Below, piece after piece: positions 1 to 7,612 of a stretch of 64,000 nucleotides of DNA. The position numbers were made by a program, and so were the translations under genes. The notes below the pieces were generated by a model, which saw nothing but the letters and a program-made list of their open reading frames with translations, had not been told where the DNA came from and made no database searches. Location: positions 62,001-126,000 of the forward strand of contig NZ_MRTQ01000004.1 in the NCBI RefSeq assembly GCF_001956215.1, written 5' to 3'. Each line of letters starts with the position of its first letter. The stretch's first letter is position 1. Source of the DNA: Paenibacillus sp. FSL R5-0490 (lineage in GTDB: Bacteria > Bacillota > Bacilli > Bacillales > Cytobacillaceae).

Positions 1-40
1 TTTCAATAAGAAATACGGCATTAAGTCAGAACAAAAATAA
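1..40 (+). CDS. rpmE: 50S ribosomal protein L31, C-terminal end (partial)
   Basis: Reading from base 2, the window opens with FNKKYGIKSEQK followed by a TAA stop. This matches the C-terminal tail of the Bacillus ribosomal protein L31 (RpmE), which ends in RFNKKYGLK in B. subtilis. Only twelve residues are visible; the rest lies upstream of the window. The position supports the call, because rpmE directly precedes tdk in B. subtilis. A strong terminator follows within 15 bases. The alternative, an unrelated short tail, is unlikely given both sequence and synteny. Confidence 0.8.
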   Translation, partial: FNKKYGIKSEQK

Positions 41-50
41 TAAACAACAA

Positions 51-84
51 AAACAGGCAAGTTAACTTTCTTGCCTGTTTTTTA
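51..84 (+). terminator. Rho-independent terminator after rpmE
   Basis: The inverted repeat AACAGGCAAG / CTTGCCTGTT with an 8-base loop is followed by a T run. It ends the rpmE transcript before tdk. Confidence 0.85.
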
Positions 85-212
85 TTGCAAAATAAGCTGT
101 TATGAAGAATTGCTTTAGGGACCTTTTTGCTTTTAGAAGCGCGACCCTTTTCTTCATAAAATAGTTAAAACAAGCCATTCTATTAGTTAGAACGAGGAAG
201 GAGAGGCCGTTC

Positions 213-833
213 ATGTACGTTATGAATCATCACGGATGGGTGGAAGTCATTTGCGGCAGCATGTTCTCCGGTAAATCAGAAGAACTGATTCGCCGTGTGC
301 GCAGAGCTCAGTTCGCCAAACAGCAAATCGCTGTATTTAAACCGCAGATTGATAACCGATATAGTGATGAAGCTGTCGTTTCACATAATGGAACTTCGGT
401 CATAGCTAAACCCCTGACCCAGTCTACCGATATTTTTAAATACATTACACCTGAAACTGATTTGATTGCTATTGATGAAGTGCAATTCTTTGATGATGAA
501 ATTGTCAAAGTCATTCAGCACCTGGCTGACAGCGGACATCGTGTCATTGCTGCCGGACTTGACCAGGACTTCCGCGGGGAGCCGTTTGGCCAAATGCCTG
601 CCATCATGGCGATAGCAGAATTGGTTACAAAGCTTCAAGCCGTCTGTGCCGTCTGCGGATCACCTGCAAGCCGTACACAGCGCCTGATCAATGGAAATCC
701 AGCTTCATATGATGACCCGGTTATTTTAGTTGGCGCCTCAGAAGCCTATGAACCGCGCTGCCGCCATCACCATGAAGTTCCCAAATCACCCAATGTTTTA
801 GAAAAACAGAAGACAACCGAGTTTTTATCATAA
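213..833 (+). CDS. tdk: Thymidine kinase (type II, zinc-binding)
   Basis: Phosphorylates thymidine to dTMP with ATP in the cytosolic pyrimidine salvage pathway. The P-loop GSMFSGKS lies at residues 15-22. The IDEVQFF motif near residues 87-93 carries the probable catalytic Glu89. A structural zinc site is formed by Cys145 and Cys148 (VCAVCGS) with Cys183 and the following CRHHH histidines. The lasso-loop segment with TQRL and DDPVILVG is present. The length of 206 aa is normal for the bacterial type II family. The ATG is preceded by a GGAAGGAGAGG ribosome site. It sits between rpmE and prfA as in B. subtilis and is flanked by terminators, so it is probably monocistronic. Confidence 0.97.
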   Translation: MYVMNHHGWVEVICGSMFSGKSEELIRRVRRAQFAKQQIAVFKPQIDNRYSDEAVVSHNGTSVIAKPLTQSTDIFKYITPETDLIAIDEVQFFDDEIVKVIQHLADSGHRVIAAGLDQDFRGEPFGQMPAIMAIAELVTKLQAVCAVCGSPASRTQRLINGNPASYDDPVILVGASEAYEPRCRHHHEVPKSPNVLEKQKTTEFLS

Positions 834-853
834 ATTCATACTTAACGATCTCT

Positions 854-883
854 CTGCCCTGGCGTGTTCCGGGCAGTTTTTTT
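854..883 (+). terminator. Terminator after tdk
   Basis: CTGCCC (854-859) pairs with GGGCAG (871-876) around an 11-base loop and is followed by seven T residues. Confidence 0.8.
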
Positions 884-960
884 ATTTTGCCGAGCAGAAT
901 TGGTCGCCATGAAGAGTTCATGAAGCCGAAAAGCAGAAGATCCGCGAAAAATCCGTGAGT

Positions 961-1095
961 GAGTCCGAACCTTGGTCAACTTCAGACAAAAAAGTAAAAT
1001 CCGGGAGACTGAGTCCGAACTTGAGTTAACTTCAGACACAAAAAGCGAAAATCCAATGATTTGAGTCTGAACTCGGAGTGGCTTCAGACAAGAAA
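961..1095. repeat. Tandem ~50-52 bp hairpin repeat, array A (3 units)
   Basis: Three imperfect units begin GAGTCYGAAC at 961, 1011 and 1063, spaced 50 and 52 bp apart. Each holds an arm GTCYGAA, a short spacer and the opposing arm TTCAGAC, then an A-rich stretch. In the third unit the arms GTCTGAA/TTCAGAC are fully complementary. The same family occurs at 5694-5870 and 12138-12400. No credible reading frame with a ribosome site covers it, so the 388-bp gap between tdk and the lipoprotein gene is mostly this array. Confidence 0.8.
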
Positions 1096-1221
1096 CTAAG
1101 AAAAATGCTCACCAAAGCTTCAGCAAATCAAAAATCAACGCCTTCACACCCCAGCTCTGCCTTATATTGGACCGCACAATCCTCCCTCTAGCGGACATGC
1201 TATAAAAAGGAGGTGTAAGAA

Positions 1222-1662
1222 ATGAAGAAACTGAGTATTTTCCTTTTGATGCTCGCATTTATGGCTGGCTGTGCCAACAATCAGGCAACTGAAAGTGAGT
1301 ATGACCATGAGAGCCGAGATGGGGTTTCATTTATCAATAATGAACTGGACCGCACGGAGGACAATGATACAATGGACCGGACGATGAGCGGTGACCAGAA
1401 CCCGAACTTTATCAATTTTGACGGCAAACGCCTGGATAACCAGGATGATATCGACCAGGCCCGCAAGGTGATTGCTGCTCATGATGGATTCCGTCCTGGA
1501 GCTGTCTGGGTTAATGGAGAAGATATGTGGGTGACAGCTTATCGACGAGGCAATATGACCCATCAGGAAAAAATAGATTCTCAAGCGCAACTGCACAAAA
1601 TGCTGATCAAGGCTCTGCCCCGTTATCATATTGAGGTGAAGGTTCAGGAAGACCGCACGTAA
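1222..1662 (+). CDS. Small lipoprotein, YhcN/YlaJ-like (tentative)
   Basis: A 146-aa predicted lipoprotein. The N terminus has a lysine pair, a hydrophobic stretch and a lipobox ending MAGC, so Cys17 would be lipidated and the protein anchored outside the membrane. The region after it is rich in Asp, Asn and Glu. The C-terminal part contains QARKVIAAHDGF and an LHKMLIKALPRYHIEVKV segment. This resembles the general plan of sporulation lipoproteins of the YhcN/YlaJ family, but the match is by eye and weak. The ribosome site AAAAAGGAGGTG is strong. It ends in a terminator shared with the convergent transporter gene. Function is unknown. Confidence 0.75.
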   Translation: MKKLSIFLLMLAFMAGCANNQATESEYDHESRDGVSFINNELDRTEDNDTMDRTMSGDQNPNFINFDGKRLDNQDDIDQARKVIAAHDGFRPGAVWVNGEDMWVTAYRRGNMTHQEKIDSQAQLHKMLIKALPRYHIEVKVQEDRT

Positions 1663-1690
1663 AATGCCCTGCTTACCAGGGCATTTTTTT
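1661..1690. terminator. Bidirectional terminator between the lipoprotein and transporter genes
   Basis: AAATGCCCT / AGGGCATTT with a 7-base loop has an A run on one side and a T run on the other, so it can serve both converging genes. It overlaps the end of both reading frames. Confidence 0.8.
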
Positions 1691-2651
1691 ACGCAGCTTT
1701 TCTTTTTAAAATAGCTTTGTTCGAGGTCACAAAACTGTGCAGTGCCATACCAGCAATGACAAGGGCCATCCCTGTTAAAGAAATTCCAGATGGCAGCGGG
1801 CTTGACAGCAGCGCCACTTCACCGAGTACAGCGAAAAGAACCTCTAGAGATTGGGTTGCTTCCACAGCCCCCAGCTTTTGCATATTGCCCCGGACTAGGT
1901 CTGTTGCTGCAAAGAATAATACTGTAGCAAAAACTCCGGAAAAGAGAGCGACTAAACCGGATTGAGTGACCTGGCTGAAACTGGGCACTCCGCTTGTTGC
2001 CATGGCAACAACTGAGAGCAGGAACCAAAACGGAAGACTGGCAATCGTCATTCCGAGCACACGCTGGTAGGCGTCAAGCCGATTCTCACACACATCCATC
2101 ATTTTACGGTTGCCTAACGGGTAGGCAAAGGATGCAATAATCAAAGGAATGATGACAAGCAGCGTATCCCGCAAAGAAATGGAGGATGCGTGCTCCACCT
2201 GCATAACCGCAACTCCAAGAAGAATGACCAGGCTCATCATCATTCCGCGAAAAGGAATTTTCCCTCTTACTTTCACCGTTCCATTTCCGGTTTGAAACGC
2301 AACGAAAAAAAACGGTGCAAGCAGGGAACCGGAGATAATCGTAATCTGCCAGGTTCCGGCAATCAGCCAGCCGGGTCCATAGGCTGCCGCAAAACATAAA
2401 GGTGCGTAAAATAAGCCAAAGCCTACAAAGCTCCATAGCAGCCATGGTCCTGGGGCCTTTTTCATTTCAGTAAATAAGGGCCGCAAATTCCCCCTGAATG
2501 CCACAATGGCACCCAACAGTGGAATCATGAAAAAATAGCGGAGCGATGCACTCCATAGCCAGCTCCCGCCATCCATTTCCATTGCCCGGTTTAATACAAA
2601 AGTGAAAGCAAAGAAGAAGGCGGAGAAAATGCCTAATACAATGGCTTTCAT
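1689..2651 (-). CDS. EmrE-like DMT-superfamily multidrug efflux transporter
   Basis: A 320-aa very hydrophobic protein with about ten membrane segments, starting MKAIVLGIFSAFFFAFTF. It shows the two-fold repeated layout of drug/metabolite transporters. Features such as FVLNRAMEMDGGSWLWSASLR near the N terminus and FFAATDLVRGN and GAVEATQSLEV in the second half match the putative multidrug-resistance EmrE family (Pfam PF13536 type). Substrate cannot be told from sequence. It is transcribed against its neighbours, with a GAGGTGAAC-type ribosome site just upstream of the ATG, and ends in the shared terminator. The function is a family-level assignment only. Confidence 0.8.
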   Translation of the reverse strand: MKAIVLGIFSAFFFAFTFVLNRAMEMDGGSWLWSASLRYFFMIPLLGAIVAFRGNLRPLFTEMKKAPGPWLLWSFVGFGLFYAPLCFAAAYGPGWLIAGTWQITIISGSLLAPFFFVAFQTGNGTVKVRGKIPFRGMMMSLVILLGVAVMQVEHASSISLRDTLLVIIPLIIASFAYPLGNRKMMDVCENRLDAYQRVLGMTIASLPFWFLLSVVAMATSGVPSFSQVTQSGLVALFSGVFATVLFFAATDLVRGNMQKLGAVEATQSLEVLFAVLGEVALLSSPLPSGISLTGMALVIAGMALHSFVTSNKAILKRKAA

Positions 2652-2788
2652 GCCGGTTCACCTCATTTCCCAGTTAAAAGCGCTGAGCCAATTTACCTTG
2701 CAGAGATAAAACCAATATATAGGATATAACCACTCCAGGCAATGATTTTTCAGAAAATTCCCGGACAAAAAGAAAGCCATGAATCGTT

Positions 2789-2817
2789 TTGACTGTAACT
2801 TTCAGCTATACTATAAT
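2789..2817 (+). promoter_or_regulatory. Sigma-A promoter for the prfA-prmC operon
   Basis: TTGACT at 2789-2794, a 17-bp spacer, then a perfect TATAAT at 2812-2817. Start of transcription would be near 2824, giving a leader of about 90 nt before prfA. Confidence 0.8.
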
Positions 2818-2912
2818 TAGAATGTTATGGAGCTATGTCTGTAAATAAATTTAACTATACTCCGCCGGGAAATCCCCCGCGGTTATTGGATAAAAAATTG
2901 AGGTGAATGGCT

Positions 2913-3986
2913 GTGTTTGATCGTCTTCAATCTGTCGAGGACCGTTATGAAAGATTAAATGAGCTTTTGAGCGATCCTGAAATTGTCAATGATCCGAAAA
3001 AGCTTCGCGAATATTCAAAAGAACAGTCCGGTATTCAGGAAACTGTTGACACATACCGCGAATATAAAGAAGTGAAAGAGCAGTATCAGGATGCGCGTGC
3101 CATGCTTGAAGAGAAGCTGGATGCAGAAATGCGCGAAATGGTAAAAGAAGAGCTGTCTGAGCTTGAAGAAAGAAAAGAGGACCTGGAAGCGCGTCTGAAA
3201 ATCCTCCTCATTCCTAAAGACCCGAATGATGACAAAAACGTTATTATGGAAATCCGCGGTGCTGCCGGCGGTGATGAAGCTGCCTTATTTGCAGGTGACC
3301 TATACCGCATGTACAGCCGCTTTGCTGAGACGCAGGGCTGGAAAATCGATGTCATTGAAACCAGCTCAACAGGTGTAGGCGGCTATAAGGAAATCATCTT
3401 CATGATCAACGGAAATGGCGCATATTCCAAGCTTAAGTTTGAAAATGGCGCACACCGTGTTCAGCGTGTACCGGAGACTGAATCCGGAGGGCGCATCCAC
3501 ACTTCTACGGCAACGGTTGCGGTTCTTCCGGAAGCAGAAGAAGTGGAAATCGATATTCATGAAAAAGATATCCGTGTGGATACATTTGCTTCAAGCGGAC
3601 CGGGCGGACAGAGTGTTAACACGACGATGTCAGCTGTTCGTCTGACTCACTTGCCGACAGGTACGGTTGTATCCTGCCAGGATGAAAAGTCACAGATCAA
3701 AAATAAAGAAAAAGCGATGAAGGTTCTTCGTGCACGTGTTTATGATAAGTTCCAGCAGGAAGCACAGGCGGAATATGACCAGCAGCGTAAATCAGCAGTT
3801 GGTACCGGAGACCGCTCTGAGCGTATCCGTACGTACAACTTCCCGCAAAACCGTGTAACCGATCACCGCATCGGCTTAACGATCCAAAAGCTTGATCAGA
3901 TCCTTCAAGGCAAGCTCGATGAGGTTATTGACGCACTGATCGTGGAAGAGCAATCTGCCAAGTTGGACAGTGCATCCAATGAGTAA
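2913..3986 (+). CDS. prfA: Peptide chain release factor 1
   Basis: Recognises UAA and UAG stop codons on the ribosome and triggers peptide release. The RF1-type codon-recognition tripeptide PxT appears as PET (about residues 187-189) in [13 protein letters not shown]. The universally conserved GGQ peptidyl-hydrolysis motif is at about 231-233 ([12 protein letters not shown]). A long acidic coiled region fills residues 40-100, as expected. I prefer the GTG start at 2913, since AGGTG at 2901-2905 lies 7 bases upstream. An in-frame ATG at 2907 abuts the ribosome site and would add two residues. The 357-aa length matches the family. prmC overlaps its 3' end, so the methylase and its substrate are co-expressed. 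Confidence 0.97.
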   Translation: MFDRLQSVEDRYERLNELLSDPEIVNDPKKLREYSKEQSGIQETVDTYREYKEVKEQYQDARAMLEEKLDAEMREMVKEELSELEERKEDLEARLKILLIPKDPNDDKNVIMEIRGAAGGDEAALFAGDLYRMYSRFAETQGWKIDVIETSSTGVGGYKEIIFMINGNGAYSKLKFENGAHRVQRVPETESGGRIHTSTATVAVLPEAEEVEIDIHEKDIRVDTFASSGPGGQSVNTTMSAVRLTHLPTGTVVSCQDEKSQIKNKEKAMKVLRARVYDKFQQEAQAEYDQQRKSAVGTGDRSERIRTYNFPQNRVTDHRIGLTIQKLDQILQGKLDEVIDALIVEEQSAKLDSASNE

Positions 3987-4848
3987 TTCAACGATGAAAG
4001 TATATGAAGCCCTCAACTGGGCTTCTTCTTTTTTAAAGAAGTCAAATCGGGATGAGAATGCCGGTGAGCTGCTATTGCAGCATTTTATGAAGATGAGCAG
4101 GGCGAGCTTTCTGGCTAATCTGCGCGAAGAATTGCATCCGGAAGTCATCGCTGAATTCCAGAGAGCAGTGCAGGCACACGCAGCGGGCCATCCTGTTCAG
4201 TATATCATCGGCTCTGAGGAATTCTACGGGCGCACCTTCCAGGTGAATGAAGATGTGCTTATTCCAAGGCCGGAAACAGAAGAACTGGTTTATAACGCTC
4301 TGCAGAAGATAAATAAGCTGTTTGGTACCGCAACTGGGCTTGAAATGGCGGACATTGGCACAGGAAGCGGAGCGATTGCTGTTACGATGAAGCTCGAGAA
4401 ACCGGAATTAAATGTCACGGCCACAGATATCTATGGGCCGACCCTTGAGCTTGCTCAAAAAAATGCAGAACAAAATGGCGCAGAAATCGAATTTTTCCAA
4501 GGTGACCTTCTCCAGCCTCTTATCTCAAAAGGAAAAAAATTTGATATCATTCTATCAAACCCTCCGTATATACCGGAAAAGGATATCGAGTGGATGTCAG
4601 ATGTAGTCACCAAGCACGAGCCGCATCGTGCCCTTTTTGCAGGGGAAGAAGGACTGGATCTATACAAGCGCTTTATGGCAGAGTTGCCAGCTGTCATCAA
4701 AGACCGTTCCCTCATCGGTTTCGAGGTAGGAGCCGGCCAAAGTGCAGCAGTTTCTGCACTCCTGCAAAAGACTTTTCCACAGGCCAATATCGAAACCATC
4801 TACGATATAAACGGCAAAGACCGGATGGTTTTTGCGGAAATCGGGTGA
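3979..4848 (+). CDS. prmC: Release factor glutamine N5-methyltransferase
   Basis: SAM-dependent methylase that modifies the glutamine of the GGQ motif in release factors, here encoded immediately upstream. An N-terminal helical domain is followed by a Rossmann methyltransferase domain with the SAM loop DIGTGSGAI and the substrate-binding catalytic motif NPPY in [12 protein letters not shown]. The ATG at 3979 overlaps the end of prfA (ATGAGTAA), an arrangement that suggests translational coupling. Another in-frame ATG lies at 3994 and gives a start like B. subtilis PrmC. Its TGA stop lies inside a repeated element that begins at 4844, so the last codon context may derive from that insertion. 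Confidence 0.95.
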   Translation: MSNSTMKVYEALNWASSFLKKSNRDENAGELLLQHFMKMSRASFLANLREELHPEVIAEFQRAVQAHAAGHPVQYIIGSEEFYGRTFQVNEDVLIPRPETEELVYNALQKINKLFGTATGLEMADIGTGSGAIAVTMKLEKPELNVTATDIYGPTLELAQKNAEQNGAEIEFFQGDLLQPLISKGKKFDIILSNPPYIPEKDIEWMSDVVTKHEPHRALFAGEEGLDLYKRFMAELPAVIKDRSLIGFEVGAGQSAAVSALLQKTFPQANIETIYDINGKDRMVFAEIG

Positions 4849-4878
4849 CAGGCAACACCCGAATTTTGTCGAATAATA
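4844..4878 (+). repeat. GGTGACAGG / CGAATTTTGTCGAAT repeat, copy 1
   Basis: GGTGACAGGCAACACC is followed by CGAATTTTGTCGAATAA. The TGA inside the first block is the prmC stop codon. Other copies lie at 8945, 48814 and 62613, and the first block alone also appears in the palindrome at 12412. Confidence 0.85.
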
Positions 4879-4905
4879 GAAACTAGAAAAATATTAATTT
4901 TAATA

Positions 4906-4935
4906 GTTTAAGATTCTGCCATCCTGTCCACACTG
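4906..4935 (+). promoter_or_regulatory. Candidate sigma-F promoter for spoIIR
   Basis: GTTTA (4906-4910), 15-bp spacer, GTCCACACTG (4926-4935). The sigma-F consensus is GYWTA-N15-GGNNANAMTN; only the second base of the -10 box departs. spoIIR is a known forespore sigma-F gene in B. subtilis. Confidence 0.65.
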
Positions 4936-4961
4936 TGGATAGTGAAGGGATGGTGGCGGAA

Positions 4962-5639
4962 ATGATGAACACAAAAACGATTGTGAAATTATATGTACTG
5001 ATTTTATCCTTAGGAACTATTTTGAGTTTATATATACCACAGACAGAAGTGACAGCTGATGAACCGATGGTCATACCAAATGAGGCCATCAGGCTGCGCA
5101 TTCTGGCCAATAGTGATAATGAAGAGGACCAGGCGGTTAAAAGAAAAGTAAGGGACGCAGTAAATGCAGAAATCACAGAGTGGGTGGCAGAGCTGACTTC
5201 TATCGAAGATGCCCGCGAACTGATCCAGTCCAGATTGCCTGAGATTCAGAAGATTGCCGAACAAGTAGTTGCTGAAGAAGGGGCGAACCAAAGTGTAAAT
5301 GCCGACTTTGGAAAAGTCAGCTTCCCGACGAAATTATACGGACAATTCTTATATCCTGCTGGCGAATACGAAGCGATCCTCATCACTCTTGGCGAAGGAA
5401 AAGGCGCCAACTGGTGGTGTGTGCTATTCCCTCCTCTATGCTTCCTTGACTTCTCAAACGGTGTAGCTGTAAGCGAAGGGTTTGAAGAAGGAGAAAAGAA
5501 GGGAGTAGTACAAGCAGAAGAAATCGCGGCTGACACAGACTCCGAAAAAGAAACTCCTCCGGTTTATACAGAGGAAGATGAAGAACCGGTAGAAGTAAAA
5601 TTCTTCTTAGTAGAAATATGGGAAAAAATCTTTGGTTAA
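4962..5639 (+). CDS. spoIIR: Stage II sporulation protein R
   Basis: Secreted signalling protein made in the forespore that triggers SpoIIGA-dependent cleavage of pro-sigma-E in the mother cell. An N-terminal membrane/signal segment (KLYVLILSLGTILSLYI) precedes the conserved block IRLRILANSDNEEDQAVKR. The characteristic SFPTKLYG and GEGKGANWWCVLFPPLCF motifs follow. The acidic C-terminal stretch ends in VKFFLVEIWEKIFG, as in the B. subtilis protein. The predicted sigma-F transcription start near 4942 excludes the more upstream GTG. ATG 4962 is 5 bases after GGTGG; ATG 4950 has a poorer site. A terminator follows directly. Confidence 0.95.
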   Translation: MMNTKTIVKLYVLILSLGTILSLYIPQTEVTADEPMVIPNEAIRLRILANSDNEEDQAVKRKVRDAVNAEITEWVAELTSIEDARELIQSRLPEIQKIAEQVVAEEGANQSVNADFGKVSFPTKLYGQFLYPAGEYEAILITLGEGKGANWWCVLFPPLCFLDFSNGVAVSEGFEEGEKKGVVQAEEIAADTDSEKETPPVYTEEDEEPVEVKFFLVEIWEKIFG

Positions 5640-5669
5640 ACCCTGCTGCAGAGCAGGGTTTTTCTTTTT
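5638..5669 (+). terminator. Terminator after spoIIR
   Basis: AAACCCTGCT / AGCAGGGTTT with a short loop and a T-rich tail. Confidence 0.85.
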
Positions 5670-5693
5670 ACGGTGAGTTAATGGGTGTGCCTG

Positions 5694-5870
5694 GAGTCGG
5701 CTTCGGACAGTGGGAGCGGGAAAAGGGGATTCAGAGTCAGAACTTGGGTCAACTTCAGACACAAAAGTGAGAAAAAAGCGCAGGAAGAGTCAGAACCTGG
5801 GTCAACTTCAGACACAAACGCAGGAAAAAGCGCAGGCAGAGTCAGAACCCCGAGCCCGTCCCCACCCCCT
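5694..5870. repeat. Tandem ~52 bp hairpin repeat, array B
   Basis: Units beginning GAGTC occur at 5694, 5734, 5787 and 5839; the last three are spaced 53 and 52 bp. Each full unit reads GAGTCAGAAC, a T/G-rich linker with GGTCAACTTCAGACACA, and an A/G-rich tail. The last unit is cut off at the same internal point (GAGTCAGAACCC) as the last unit of the array at 12138-12400. Short open frames across it follow the repeat rather than any gene. Confidence 0.8.
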
Positions 5871-5941
5871 TTTTAGAATCATTTTAAAAGTTGGAAATCA
5901 AATTACAATTAAGACAAGCATATAACATCTTTCTTTCATGC

Positions 5942-5966
5942 GTTTGATTCTCTTAAAAACGGATAT
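5942..5966 (+). promoter_or_regulatory. Sigma-B promoter for gsiB
   Basis: GTTTGA (5942-5947), 13-bp spacer, GGATAT (5961-5966). The sigma-B consensus is GTTTAA-N12-14-GGGTAT. gsiB is a classic general-stress regulon member in B. subtilis. Confidence 0.8.
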
Positions 5967-6015
5967 TTAAAGGAGTGTAGCAACAAAACACAAACAAAAA
6001 AGGAGATGAAAGATT

Positions 6016-6396
6016 ATGGCTAAAAACAACAATAATAACAATGATAAAATGTCTCGTGAGGAACGGGGACGCATGGGCGGAGAAGCAACAAGCCGCAACC
6101 ATGATAAGGATTTCTATCAGGAAATCGGCTCCAAAGGCGGAGAAGCAACAGCTGAGAACCATGACAAGGACTTCTATCAGGAGATTGGCAAAAAAGGCGG
6201 CGAAGCGACGGCAGAAAATCATGATAGTGATTTCTATCAGGAGATTGGCCAAAAAGGCGGAGAAGCAACAGCCGAAAACCATGACAAGGAATTCTACCAG
6301 GAAATAGGCAAAAAAGGCGGAGAAGCAACCAGTGAAAATCATGACCGCGATTTCTATGAAGAAATCGGCCGGAAAGGCGGCAACTCGAACGACTAA
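6016..6396 (+). CDS. gsiB: General stress protein GsiB (KGG-repeat, LEA group 1-like)
   Basis: A 126-aa, highly hydrophilic protein. After the start MAKNNNNNNDKMSREERG come five tandem 20-residue units of the form GGEAT(A/S)ENHDKDFYQEIG(K), ending in KGGNSND. This is the stress-induced KGG repeat also found in plant LEA group 1 proteins. It is thought to protect proteins during glucose starvation, desiccation and other stresses. The AAAGGAGATGA ribosome site is near-perfect. A sigma-B promoter lies about 50 bases upstream and a strong terminator follows. Because of the DNA repeats, long antisense frames appear here; they are not genes. Confidence 0.96.
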   Translation: MAKNNNNNNDKMSREERGRMGGEATSRNHDKDFYQEIGSKGGEATAENHDKDFYQEIGKKGGEATAENHDSDFYQEIGQKGGEATAENHDKEFYQEIGKKGGEATSENHDRDFYEEIGRKGGNSND

Positions 6397-6432
6397 ACCT
6401 GCCGCAGAAAAAATGTATATGATAGTAATATA

Positions 6433-6468
6433 ACACGGCAGCCGCATCAGACAGCTGCCGTGTTTTCT
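6433..6468 (+). terminator. Terminator after gsiB
   Basis: ACACGGCAGC / GCTGCCGTGT perfect 10-bp stem with an 11-base loop and T-rich tail. Confidence 0.9.
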
Positions 6469-6496
6469 ATTTAGTCATAGTTTATGCCGCTAACTG

Positions 6497-6533
6497 TCCA
6501 GCACAAGCAGACTGCCCCCTCGAGGTGTCGGCA
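6497..6533. repeat. Degraded fragment of the CTCGAGG palindromic repeat
   Basis: The stretch around CCCCCTCGAGGTGTCGG resembles the core of the copies at 28907-28966 and 36408-36571, but only about 35 bp are kept and the palindrome is lost. Confidence 0.5.
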
Positions 6534-6620
6534 AGACACTTCCTCTTCTCTGAAAATCTAGTTCTACTTTTTCTATTTTTTCATATTCATAGAGTGACAA
6601 TAAGAAAATGGGGTGAAGAA

Positions 6621-7067
6621 ATGGAAACAGGTGTAGTGAGATGTGCTCATGCTTCAGATGTGGAGAATCTGGCATCATTTCTGGAATCGGCAAACTTAAG
6701 TACGGACGGGATAAAGGAAGCAATTGAATATTTTTTAATTATGGAGAATGATTCCGGGGATATTAAGGCTACCCTGGGAATTGAACCCCATGGAAAGGCC
6801 GGTCTTTTGAGATCGCTTGTGATGACATCCACAGCAACTGAAAAAGATTTATTTATTTTGTTTGAGCAAATATTAATGCTGGCCAGGGATCGGGGCATGG
6901 AGGCTTTGTATCTCGCATCGAATAAACGAAATTCACTGCCCTTTTTCAGCCTGCTTGGTTTCAAAGAAGAAGAAACAGCTTACTTGCCGGAAGTATTATT
7001 CAATTCAGAGCATGTTAAACACATCCTGACTGTGGATAACTCTTTCTTTTTGAAATTATCGATGTGA
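6621..7067 (+). CDS. ywlB: GNAT-family acetyltransferase, YwlB-like
   Basis: A 148-aa protein with the small alpha/beta layout of GCN5-related acetyltransferases. GDIKATLGIEPHGKAGLLRSLVM fits the central strands and the acetyl-CoA region, and RGMEALYLASNKRNSLPFFSLLGFKE matches the C-terminal motif in which residues before FF and LGF are conserved. The substrate is unknown. Position between spoIIR and the Sua5 gene corresponds to ywlB of B. subtilis. The ATG at 6621 follows GGGGTGAAG; extension to 6525 would read through the repeat fragment and is not supported. Confidence 0.8.
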   Translation: METGVVRCAHASDVENLASFLESANLSTDGIKEAIEYFLIMENDSGDIKATLGIEPHGKAGLLRSLVMTSTATEKDLFILFEQILMLARDRGMEALYLASNKRNSLPFFSLLGFKEEETAYLPEVLFNSEHVKHILTVDNSFFLKLSM

Positions 7068-7088
7068 ATTGTGGGTATCTTGCCAAAG

Positions 7089-7612
7089 TTATACACAAAT
7101 CCGTCTTATTTATACACAATTTGTGGATGAGACTTGAGTTATCCAGCTTCTTCTACTATACTTTCCAAAGGAATGTTCAAAAAAATGTCGAAAACATAGG
7201 AATTTTGACAGCAAAAAAACATTTTTTATGAAGGTGGATAACAATGATTACAAAAAGATGGTCGGTGGATAACAGTGTGGATAAAGAAGATAGTTATTCA
7301 CAGTGTACACAGGCTGCCGATTTGCTGAAAAATAATGAAGTAGTCGCTTTTCCAACAGAAACCGTATATGGATTGGGTGGGAATGCGAAAAATGACCAAG
7401 CGGTCAAAAAAATATTCGAGGCAAAAGGACGTCCGAGTGATAATCCCCTGATTATCCACATTGCTGATAAAGCTCAGCTGGACGCTTTTATAACAGAAAT
7501 TCCGCAAAAGGCGCAGACGCTGATAGAACATTTTTGGCCGGGACCGCTCACGCTTATTTTTATTCATAAGGAGGGCGTTCTTTCCGAATATGCCACAGCA
7601 GGTTTATCCACA
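7089..7612. promoter_or_regulatory. DnaA-box cluster at ywlC
   Basis: Six sites match TTATNCACA exactly: 7089-7097 and 7110-7118 (TTATACACA), 7276-7284 (TGTGGATAA, reverse), 7294-7302 (TTATTCACA), 7452-7460 and 7604-7612 (TTATCCACA). One-mismatch sites TGTGGATGA (7122) and GGTGGATAA (7232, 7263) add to them. By chance one such site is expected per about 32 kb on both strands. From memory, ywlC is one of the few DnaA-binding clusters outside oriC mapped in B. subtilis, so the cluster appears conserved here. Confidence 0.8.

Noticed and set aside
1103-1221. Sigma-G promoter for the lipoprotein gene (CATGCTA at 1196)
   Set aside because: A -10-like CATGCTA is present but no acceptable -35 element at 17-18 bp was found.
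5685-5925. Two short open frames in the spoIIR-gsiB gap
   Set aside because: They translate the 52-bp repeat units; no ribosome site, and the unit is also found in other gaps in other frames.
5953-6447. Open frames of 138 and 164 codons antisense to gsiB
   Set aside because: They arise from the 60-bp coding repeats of gsiB, which keep all frames open; they lack ribosome sites and give Cys/Phe- or Arg/Leu-rich nonsense.
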